Source of the DNA: Hellea sp.
GTDB taxonomy: Bacteria; Pseudomonadota; Alphaproteobacteria; Caulobacterales; Maricaulaceae
Assembly: GCA_020628635.1 (NCBI GenBank)
Contig: JAHDEU010000110.1
Span: 1 to 7,043, forward strand
Length of the DNA: 7,043 bases
Direction: 5' to 3'
The position numbers and the translations under genes are program-made. The notes beneath the pieces are model-generated. The model was not told where the DNA came from, made no database searches, and was given only the letters and a program-made list of their open reading frames with translations. Below, piece after piece: positions 1 through 5,453 of the stretch (position 1 is the stretch's first letter; each line of letters begins with the position of its first letter).

Positions 1-1602
1 GAGGTCTTCGCCCAGCGCTGCGGCGAGCGCTTGCTCATAGCCCTTTTTCGCCGTCAGCAAGGACAAGGCAGGCGTGATATCGGACATGTTGCGGTTGACG
101 ATGCGGTCCAGCGCGGTTTGTTCGCTGGTCAGCTGCCCCAGCGCTGACTTGGCTTCCGAAAGTGCCTCGCGCGCCTGTTGGTCGCCGTCCTCGGCCTCCA
201 GCCGCTTGGCGTTGGCGTCGCGTTCGACCTGCCGGGCGGCTTCGAGCGCTTTCATCGCGTCGTCGGACGAGGCGGCGAACAGGTTGACCGACGCGCCGCC
301 ATCGCCTGTCAGGCTGGCCAGTTGGGACCGCGCATCTTCGCGTTCGCGGGAACGCTGCGACAGCCGCCGCTCCGCCTGCTCCAGTTCGCGTGTCGCGCTC
401 TCGGCGCGGGCGGTCTGCGTTGCGATGGCCGACGTCAGCTCCGACATGTCGGCTTCGATGCTGTTGCGCAGTTTAAGCGCGGCTTCGGCGTCGTCGCGTG
501 CGGCATCCAGTGCGGCCGACTGGTCACCGACGAGGGACAGCGTCGTCTCTTCGGACAGCAACCGGGCTTCGGCTTCCTGCGCATCTTCTACGATGCCGCT
601 CTCGCGCTCGATGTCGGCGGCGAGCTGCTCGATCTGCGCTTCCAGCTTGCGCACTTCGGACTTGGCGGCGTGTTCGTCGCTTTCCAGCGTTTCCTTGGCC
701 GCGTTCAGCCGCGCCAGCACGGCGGCTGCGATAAGCTGCTCTTCCTGCTTGGGCTTGATCGTATCCGCCAGCTCGACGGAGATGCGCTGCGCTTCGGTCG
801 CCTTCAGCGCGCTTTCCTGGACATTGGCCTCACACGCCCGCAGCGCGTCCTGCGCACCGACCAGCGTGTCGAGCGCGGCTTCCCAGCGCTTGGTCCAGAG
901 CAGGGCCATGTATTCGTGGATCTCTCCGGCCAGCCGCTTGTAGCGCGCGGCCTGCCGGGATTGGCGGCGCAGAGACAGCAGCTGGCTGTCGATCTGCGCG
1001 ACGATGTCTTCCAGCCGGTCGAGATTGTTCTCTGCAGCACGCAGCCGCAGCTCCGCCTCGTGACGGCGCGTGTGCAGGCCGGAAATGCCGGCGGCCTCTT
1101 CGAGGATGCGGCGGCGGTTGGACGGCTTGGCGGAGATCAGCTCGCTGATCTGGTTCTGGCGGACGAGGGCAGGGGAGTTTGCGCCGGTGGAGGCGTCGGC
1201 GAAGAGCAGCTGCACGTCCTTGGCGCGGACGGTCTTGCCGTTGATCTTGTAGCTGGAGCCCTTGCCGCGCGTGATGATGCGAGAGACTTCCAGAGTGTCC
1301 GTGTCGTTGAACGCGGACGGGGCGAGGCGGGCGCTGTTGTCGATCGTCAGCGTGACATGCGCCTGATTGCGGCCGGGTCTCTGCCGCGTGCCGGAGAAGA
1401 TGACGTCCTCCATCGCCTTGCCGCGCATGGCCTTGGCGCTGTTGGCCCCCATGACCCAGCGGATCGCTTCCAGGAGGTTGGACTTGCCGCAGCCATTCGG
1501 CCCGACGACGCCCGTCAGGCCCGGTTCGATAAGGAAATCAGTAGGCTCGACGAAGCTCTTGAAGCCCGTCAGATTGATCTTGTTGAAGACCAGCGCGCCC
1601 AT
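1..1602 (-). CDS. smc: Chromosome segregation protein SMC, N-terminal 534 residues (partial at left edge)
   Basis: SMC is a coiled-coil ABC-type ATPase that organises and helps segregate the chromosome together with ScpA/ScpB. I translated the minus strand from an ATG at 1602-1600 and found an unbroken frame to base 1. The N-terminal head starts MGALVFNKINLTGFKSF. Walker A is GPNGCGKS at about residues 34-41, and a Q-loop region (VRQNQISEL) lies at about 147-155. The block RRRILEEAAGISG at about 163-175 leads into the coiled coil. Residues from about 175 to 515 are rich in Ala, Glu, Gln, Arg and Leu, as expected for the first arm. The last residues, KKGYEQALAAALGEDL, match the opening of the SMC hinge. 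The second arm and the C-terminal head, with the signature motif and Walker B, lie outside the window; full-length family members have about 1,150 residues. The start lies 6 nt after the upstream dsbA-like stop and has only a weak Shine-Dalgarno, so translational coupling is likely (inference). Confidence 0.96.
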   Translation of the reverse strand, partial: MGALVFNKINLTGFKSFVEPTDFLIEPGLTGVVGPNGCGKSNLLEAIRWVMGANSAKAMRGKAMEDVIFSGTRQRPGRNQAHVTLTIDNSARLAPSAFNDTDTLEVSRIITRGKGSSYKINGKTVRAKDVQLLFADASTGANSPALVRQNQISELISAKPSNRRRILEEAAGISGLHTRRHEAELRLRAAENNLDRLEDIVAQIDSQLLSLRRQSRQAARYKRLAGEIHEYMALLWTKRWEAALDTLVGAQDALRACEANVQESALKATEAQRISVELADTIKPKQEEQLIAAAVLARLNAAKETLESDEHAAKSEVRKLEAQIEQLAADIERESGIVEDAQEAEARLLSEETTLSLVGDQSAALDAARDDAEAALKLRNSIEADMSELTSAIATQTARAESATRELEQAERRLSQRSREREDARSQLASLTGDGGASVNLFAASSDDAMKALEAARQVERDANAKRLEAEDGDQQAREALSEAKSALGQLTSEQTALDRIVNRNMSDITPALSLLTAKKGYEQALAAALGEDL

Positions 1603-1608
1603 GGAAGA

Positions 1609-2277
1609 CTACTCGGCGGCTTCCGCAATGGCGGCATCGAGGGCGGCCTGCAGCTCTTCCAGCGAGCCTTTCGCTTTCGTGCCATTGATGAAAAAGGCCG
1701 GCGTGCCGGTCACGCCCGCATCGATGCCTTTTTCCATGCGCGCCATGTATCCGTCGCGCAGCTCCTTGTTCTTCATGCACTCCACGAATTCATCCGTGTC
1801 GAGTCCGGCCGCCTTGGCGACGTTGACATAGGCCTGGCGCATCTGCCCTTGCTGGGCGAGCTTGAAGATCTGCGGCTGGCGGTCGAACTGCGCCTTGATG
1901 TTCTTGAAGTAGTCCTCTTCCGGCGCACACAGCGCGATCATGAATCCCGCATCGGCCATGTTCGGGTCACTGGCGAGGAACTCGCGGAAGACGAAGCGCA
2001 CCTTGCCGGTGTCGACATATTTCTGCTTGATCTCCGGAAAGACATTGCGGTGCCACACGCCGCAGGCCGCACAGGACACGGACGCGTATTCGACCAGAGT
2101 GACCGGCGCGTCGGGGCTGCCCATGGCGTGGTCGTCGGGGCTCTCGAAGGCTGTGCGCTGGGCTGTCGCCGTGCCGTCCGTGCCCGGCGTCGCGGTCGTG
2201 GCTGCGTCTCCGCCACCACAGGCCGCGAGCAGCGCAGCAGCGGACAGGACGGTGAAATTGCGAATCAGAGAGGACAT
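1609..2277 (-). CDS. DsbA-family thioredoxin-fold lipoprotein with CAAC active site
   Basis: This is a 222-residue thiol:disulfide oxidoreductase-like protein of the DsbA/Thioredoxin_4 type, predicted to act in the envelope. The chosen ATG (2277-2275) gives MSSLIRNF, a hydrophobic stretch and the lipobox LAAC with Cys20; GGAAGA lies about 7 nt upstream. An in-frame start at 2325 would add 16 residues ahead of the signal, so I rejected it. Gly follows the lipid-bearing Cys, and a Thr/Ala-rich linker runs to about residue 45. The thioredoxin domain has CAAC at 69-72 and the cis-proline loop GVTGTP with Pro193. Cys117 and Cys167 align with a second Cys pair in the next gene, suggesting a structural disulfide. 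The Ala-Ala dipeptide between the active cysteines is unusual compared with CPHC. The gene is followed 6 nt later by smc. The specific substrate or role (oxidase, isomerase or reductase) cannot be read from sequence. Confidence 0.9.
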   Translation of the reverse strand: MSSLIRNFTVLSAAALLAACGGGDAATTATPGTDGTATAQRTAFESPDDHAMGSPDAPVTLVEYASVSCAACGVWHRNVFPEIKQKYVDTGKVRFVFREFLASDPNMADAGFMIALCAPEEDYFKNIKAQFDRQPQIFKLAQQGQMRQAYVNVAKAAGLDTDEFVECMKNKELRDGYMARMEKGIDAGVTGTPAFFINGTKAKGSLEELQAALDAAIAEAAE

Positions 2278-2379
2278 GTGCGGTTCTTCCGGTGAAAGAC
2301 AGGCAAGTTCAAGCTGCTGCGGCACTTAACCGGGGGCAAGTCGCGGGACAATATCGCGTTGCAGGGGGCGGGGCGGGCC

Positions 2380-3006
2380 CTACTTGCCGAGCAGTTTCAC
2401 GAAGTCCTCGGCCTTGTGCGGCCCCTTATAGGTCTTGCCGTCCAGCACGAAGGCCGGGACGCCGCGAATGCCGAGCGCCTGGTAGCGGCTGCCGTGGCTC
2501 TGGATGAGGCCCAGATTCTCCTCGTTCGACAGGCAGGCGTTCATCGCGGCTTCGTCGTCCAGGCCGTAGTCCTTGGCCATCTCGGCATAGTATTCGCGCA
2601 AGCCGCCATTCTGCGCCGTCTTGATGATCTCGTTCTGGCGCGCGAACTGGTCCTCGATGCGGTCGAAATAGTTCCCGCTGTCGCATTCCGCCATGAGAAA
2701 GCCGACCATGGAGAGCTGCACGGGCTGGGTCGGAAGCGGGCGGAAAACCAGGCGGAGCTGCCCGGTCTCGACCAACTCCTTTTTCACGACCGGCCATTCG
2801 TCATTGAACCAGTCGCGGCAGTGCGGGCACATGTTGGACGCATAGACGATCAGTGTGTGGGTCGCAGCGGCGTTGCCCTCCACATGGTCGAACGGTGCCA
2901 CCGTGTACACATGATCCGCCTTGGGCGCGGGCGCGGCGGGCTTGTCCTGCGCGACGGCGGCGGCCGGGGCCAACAGCGCGGCGGCGATGATGAGTTGCTT
3001 GAGCAT
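2380..3006 (-). CDS. Periplasmic DsbA-like disulfide oxidoreductase with CPHC active site
   Basis: This 208-residue secreted thioredoxin-fold protein probably introduces disulfides into exported proteins. The ATG at 3006-3004 is preceded by AGGAA with 5-nt spacing and starts 8 nt after the dciA stop. The N-terminus MLKQLIIAAALLAPAAAVA is a Sec signal peptide with likely cleavage after Ala19, followed by a Pro/Ala/Lys linker. The active site CPHC, identical to that of classical DsbA, is at residues 60-63. The cis-proline loop is RGVP, with Pro184. Cys108 and Cys158 are 50 residues apart, the same spacing as in the adjacent paralogue; a second, non-catalytic disulfide is known in alphaproteobacterial DsbA1-type proteins. 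The same frame stays open to 3642, but that extension overlaps dciA on the same strand and lacks export features. No DsbB partner is visible in the window, so the reoxidation route is unknown. Confidence 0.92.
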   Translation of the reverse strand: MLKQLIIAAALLAPAAAVAQDKPAAPAPKADHVYTVAPFDHVEGNAAATHTLIVYASNMCPHCRDWFNDEWPVVKKELVETGQLRLVFRPLPTQPVQLSMVGFLMAECDSGNYFDRIEDQFARQNEIIKTAQNGGLREYYAEMAKDYGLDDEAAMNACLSNEENLGLIQSHGSRYQALGIRGVPAFVLDGKTYKGPHKAEDFVKLLGK

Positions 3007-3014
3007 GTCTGTTC

Positions 3015-3572
3015 CTAGTCCTTGCGCGCGATGACTTCGCGGCCGAGCCGTTCCAGCGCGTCCCGGAGGCGCTCGGAGCGGATGTTCTTCACGCCGTCGC
3101 GCAACTGTGCCGTTTCGCTGGGTGACAGGCCGCGCCTTAAGGGCGGCTGAACGCGCGCCTCGCGGTTCGGCTTCGGCTTGGCCTGCACGACGCTGATGCG
3201 TTGCACATGGCCCGCGCCCAGATGCGCGTTGAGCCTGTCGAGGATCGGCCCCGACGCGGCCATGATCAGCGAGGCGGCCGGACCCGGCGCGCTGATGACG
3301 AGTGTGCGCCCGTCCTTGGAGCCGCGGTAGCGCACCGGCGAACTGATCTTGGACCAGCGCGGACCCATGATGTCGGGCCATATCTCTGCCAGCGAGAGCG
3401 CACTGCTGGTACGCTTGGCCCCGCCGCCCGCCGACTTGGCCAGCGGGCGCATGACCCGGTTCACGGCCATGGACGCGCTGGGCAGCGGACGCGCTTGCGG
3501 GCGCGCGCGGGCGGTCTCGAGAAAGCGCTCGATCTTGGCACGCTTGGCAGGTGTGAGCGGGCGGTCTGTCAC
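3015..3572 (-). CDS. dciA: DciA-family (DUF721) protein, probable replicative-helicase loader
   Basis: This is a 185-residue basic protein of the DUF721 family, now called DciA, whose characterised members interact with and load the replicative helicase DnaB in bacteria lacking DnaC/DnaI. The initiator is GTG at 3572-3570. The ATG 5 nt upstream is in another frame and hits a stop after two codons. An Arg/Pro/Lys-rich N-terminus (1-35) precedes the domain core at about 36-132. The core includes LAEIWPDIMGPRWSKISSPV, a short glycine-containing strand-turn-strand (LVISAPGPA) and a helix with LDRLNAHLG; this is the KH-like DUF721 pattern. A linker of Lys/Pro/Arg follows, then a C-terminal Arg/Glu-rich helical segment at about 150-180. 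It is divergent from mutY and is the first gene of the dciA-dsbA-dsbA-smc run. Family membership is fairly sure from the W-P-x-x-x-G core and the neighbours. Helicase loading by this protein is inferred from the family. Confidence 0.85.
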   Translation of the reverse strand: MTDRPLTPAKRAKIERFLETARARPQARPLPSASMAVNRVMRPLAKSAGGGAKRTSSALSLAEIWPDIMGPRWSKISSPVRYRGSKDGRTLVISAPGPAASLIMAASGPILDRLNAHLGAGHVQRISVVQAKPKPNREARVQPPLRRGLSPSETAQLRDGVKNIRSERLRDALERLGREVIARKD

Positions 3573-3624
3573 GGCATGTCCATCCGCTATTGCACTGCCG
3601 GGGTAAAGCGCACAGCTGCGTGAG
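3573..3624. promoter_or_regulatory. Short divergent spacer between dciA and mutY
   Basis: Only 52 bp separate the GTG start of dciA (minus) from the GTG start of mutY (plus), so promoters for both directions must lie here or inside the opposing genes. I see no convincing -35/-10 pair and no strong Shine-Dalgarno for mutY. For dciA, a GGATGGA stretch lies about 7-13 nt before its start. This is a location call, not a motif call. Confidence 0.35.
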
Positions 3625-4683
3625 GTGAGCTTTTCTGAGCAAGATGTAACCGAGATGCGCGCCGCGCTGCTCGCGTGGTATGACCGGGAAGGGCGGACGC
3701 TGCCGTGGCGCGTGCGTCCGGAAGATCGCGCGGCTGGGATGAGGCCCGACCCCTACGCCGTCTGGCTATCCGAAGTCATGCTGCAGCAAACGACCATCCC
3801 GCACGGCACGCCCTACTGGCACAAATTCCTCTCGCTCTATCCGACGGTCGAAGACCTCGCGCGTGCTCCGCTCGACGATGTGCTGACCCACTGGGCAGGG
3901 CTCGGATACTATGCCCGCGCGCGCAATATGCACAAATGCGCGAAAATCGTGGTGGAGCGCGGGGGTTGGCCGGAGACAAAGGCTGAGCTGCAAAAGCTGC
4001 CCGGCATCGGTGACTACACGTCGAGCACCATCGCCGCGATCTGCTTCAGTGAGCCGACGACCATTGTCGACGGTAATGTGGAGCGTGTCATCAGCCGCAT
4101 TCACCGCGTCGAGGAGCCGTTGCCCAAGGCGAAAAAGACGCTGAAAGCGCTCGCTGCCGAGTTGAGCGATCCGGAGCGGCCGGGCGATTACGGCCAGGCC
4201 GTGATGGATCTCGGCGCAACCATCTGCACGCCGAAATCGCCCAGCTGCCTGATCTGCCCATGGGCGCGATGGTGCGCCGCGCGGGAGGCGGGCGACCAGA
4301 CGCGCTATCCGTTGAAAACGCCGAAGAAGAGGCAGCCGGTCCGCTACGCCAATGCCTTCGTCGCGGTGCGTGGTCACGCGGTCTGGCTGCGGCGTCGGTC
4401 GGAGGAGGGATTGCTCGGCGGGATGATGGAAGTTCCGAACAGCGCGTGGGTTGCGGATGCGGAGGAGATGTCTCCGCCTGTGCCCGCCGATTGGCGAGCC
4501 GCCGGCGACGTCCGCCACCTCTTCACCCATATCGACCTGCGCCTGCGCGTGTTCCGGGCGGAAGTGACGGGTGATCTACCAGGCGAGGGACGCTGGGTCG
4601 CCGTGGACCGGCTGGGCGACGTAGCCCTGTCGAGCCTGATGCGGAAGGTGCTCGACGCCGGTCTGGCGTCGAGCAGTGGTTAG
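3625..4683 (+). CDS. mutY: Adenine DNA glycosylase MutY
   Basis: MutY removes adenine mispaired with 8-oxoguanine, preventing G:C to T:A mutations. The 352-residue length is normal for the family. The N-terminal HhH-GPD glycosylase domain has WLSEVMLQQTT with the catalytic Glu50, then the helix-hairpin-helix LPGIGDYTSSTIAA at 125-138, then VDGNVERV with the catalytic Asp149. The [4Fe-4S] loop has four cysteines at 201, 208, 211 and 217 (Cys-X6-Cys-X2-Cys-X5-Cys). The C-terminal NUDIX-like domain (about 240-345), which recognises 8-oxoG, is intact, with LLGGMMEVPN and the loop HLFTHIDL. The GTG start at 3625 has a poor Shine-Dalgarno; an ATG at 3655 (Met11) would also leave the glycosylase domain whole, so the exact start is uncertain. 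The gene is divergent from dciA and converges on hsp20 12 bp downstream. Confidence 0.97.
   Translation: MSFSEQDVTEMRAALLAWYDREGRTLPWRVRPEDRAAGMRPDPYAVWLSEVMLQQTTIPHGTPYWHKFLSLYPTVEDLARAPLDDVLTHWAGLGYYARARNMHKCAKIVVERGGWPETKAELQKLPGIGDYTSSTIAAICFSEPTTIVDGNVERVISRIHRVEEPLPKAKKTLKALAAELSDPERPGDYGQAVMDLGATICTPKSPSCLICPWARWCAAREAGDQTRYPLKTPKKRQPVRYANAFVAVRGHAVWLRRRSEEGLLGGMMEVPNSAWVADAEEMSPPVPADWRAAGDVRHLFTHIDLRLRVFRAEVTGDLPGEGRWVAVDRLGDVALSSLMRKVLDAGLASSSG
4649..4675. terminator. Perfect 11-bp hairpin at the mutY/hsp20 convergent junction
   Basis: The arms TGCTCGACGCC (4649-4659) and GGCGTCGAGCA (4665-4675) are perfectly complementary around a 5-nt loop (GGTCT). The hairpin lies in the last codons of mutY, ending 5 nt before its stop codon, and 20 nt beyond the hsp20 stop on the other strand. 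Neither strand has a clear T-tract after the stem. It could work as a Rho-assisted or U-less bidirectional terminator, or as a 3'-end mRNA stabiliser. The structure is seen directly; termination is inference. Confidence 0.45.
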
Positions 4684-4695
4684 GCGAGAGCGGCC

Positions 4696-5313
4696 CTAGG
4701 CGGCCTTCTTATCGCTCGAAGCGGAGGACTTGTCCGCTTTCGCTTTTCCCTCCGCGTCGGACTTTCCCGACGGAGCGTCCTCCTCGTGCTGCTCGGACTC
4801 CGGCAGCGCCTTGTGCTTGGAGCCGATCTCGATCTTGCGGCTCTCGGGCGCCTTCTGCTCGACCTTGGGCAAGGTCAGTTCCAGCACGCCGTCTTCAAAC
4901 GTGGCTTCCACCGCGTCGGCATCGACACCTTCGGGTAGCGGGATGCTGCGCTGGAAGCGGCCATAGCGCGTCTCGGTGCGCGAGCCGTGGTCATCCTTGG
5001 TCTCGTAGCGGGACTGCTTCTCGCCGCTGATGTTGATCTGGCCGTCGGCGACGTCGATGCTGACATCGTCGCGCTTCACCCCGGGCAGTTCCAGCGACAG
5101 GCGGTACTCGCTGTCGCTCTCGTGGTGGTCGATGGCGGGGGTGAAGAAGCTGCCGCCGCCGTCCTGGTCATCCGAGTCGATCATGGACTGCGCGCGGTTG
5201 AACATGTCCGCCATCTCGCGCTGCATGTGGTCGAAGATGGAATAGCCGCGCTGCGCCTGCCTGCGTTGCGGCGATGCGCTGCGATAGCGGTAGATGATGG
5301 GGTAGTTGCTCAT
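4696..5313 (-). CDS. Small heat-shock protein, Hsp20/alpha-crystallin family
   Basis: This 205-residue ATP-independent holdase chaperone binds unfolding proteins and usually forms large oligomers. The N-terminal arm (1-55) contains SIFDHMQREMADMFNRAQ. It is followed by an alpha-crystallin domain at about 57-152 with the conserved LELPGVKRDDVSIDV, the glycine-containing ISGEKQ, RYGRFQRSIPLP and the hallmark GVLELTLPK at 142-150. An I-x-I anchor (IEI, 161-163) follows. The protein then continues in an unusually long, highly charged, Ser/Lys/Glu-rich and probably disordered tail (about 170-205) ending DKKAA. The ATG at 5313-5311 has the strong Shine-Dalgarno AAGGAG 6 nt upstream. A sigma-32-like promoter precedes it. 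It is convergent with mutY and sits downstream of ccrM on the same strand, probably with its own transcript. The family is certain; the subclass is not. Confidence 0.96.
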   Translation of the reverse strand: MSNYPIIYRYRSASPQRRQAQRGYSIFDHMQREMADMFNRAQSMIDSDDQDGGGSFFTPAIDHHESDSEYRLSLELPGVKRDDVSIDVADGQINISGEKQSRYETKDDHGSRTETRYGRFQRSIPLPEGVDADAVEATFEDGVLELTLPKVEQKAPESRKIEIGSKHKALPESEQHEEDAPSGKSDAEGKAKADKSSASSDKKAA

Positions 5314-5338
5314 GGGTGTCTCCTTTCGTTGCGGGAAC

Positions 5339-5358
5339 CGCGCCCCGGCACGGGCGCG
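5339..5358 (-). promoter_or_regulatory. GC hairpin in the hsp20 5' leader
   Basis: Read on the minus strand, CGCGCCC (5358-5352) pairs perfectly with GGGCGCG (5345-5339) around a 6-nt loop. If transcription starts about 7 nt after the predicted -10 element, this stem lies at the very 5' end of the hsp20 mRNA, about 25 nt ahead of the start codon. It may protect the 5' end, or form part of a temperature-sensing leader together with the downstream UUCC/GGAG pairing near the Shine-Dalgarno. The stem is seen; its role is inference. Confidence 0.4.
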
Positions 5359-5367
5359 AGTAGTCGC

Positions 5368-5397
5368 AATGGGAGACAGGTCGGCTGGGTTTCAAAG
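5368..5397 (-). promoter_or_regulatory. Sigma-32 (RpoH)-type heat-shock promoter for hsp20
   Basis: On the minus strand, CTTTGAAA (5397-5390) is followed after 15 nt by TCCCATT (5374-5368). This fits the RpoH pattern of a CTTGAAA-like -35, a spacer of about 11-16 nt and a CCCAT-containing -10, with one inserted T in the -35 and one C missing from the -10. The -10 lies about 55 nt upstream of the hsp20 start, leaving a leader of roughly 45-50 nt. The position in front of a heat-shock gene supports the call. Confidence 0.6.
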
Positions 5398-5453
5398 CTG
5401 ACCGATTTTCAATACCACGGTTAGGTTGAGTTAACCCGGAGAAAGGGCGGTGC

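Noticed and set aside
178..2295. A 705-codon open frame on the plus strand across smc and the dsbA-like lipoprotein gene
   Set aside because: It runs antisense to two well-supported genes. Its composition is Arg/Gly/Leu/Val-rich with no recognisable domain, as expected for the complement of GC-rich coding DNA with third-position bias.
3007..3642. N-terminal extension of the CPHC DsbA-like protein to 420 residues
   Set aside because: The added part overlaps dciA in another frame, is low-complexity and Arg-rich, and would bury the signal peptide at internal position. The ATG at 3006 has a good Shine-Dalgarno.
3766..4530. A 254-codon minus-strand open frame antisense to mutY
   Set aside because: It is a shadow of mutY, with Arg-rich composition and no recognisable motif.
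5419..5436. Inverted repeat GGTTA / TAACC with an 8-nt spacer, considered as a ccrM terminator or CtrA box
   Set aside because: The stem is only 5 bp with no T-tract. As a CtrA box the spacing is 6 rather than 7 (TTAG-N6-TTAA). Too weak to annotate.
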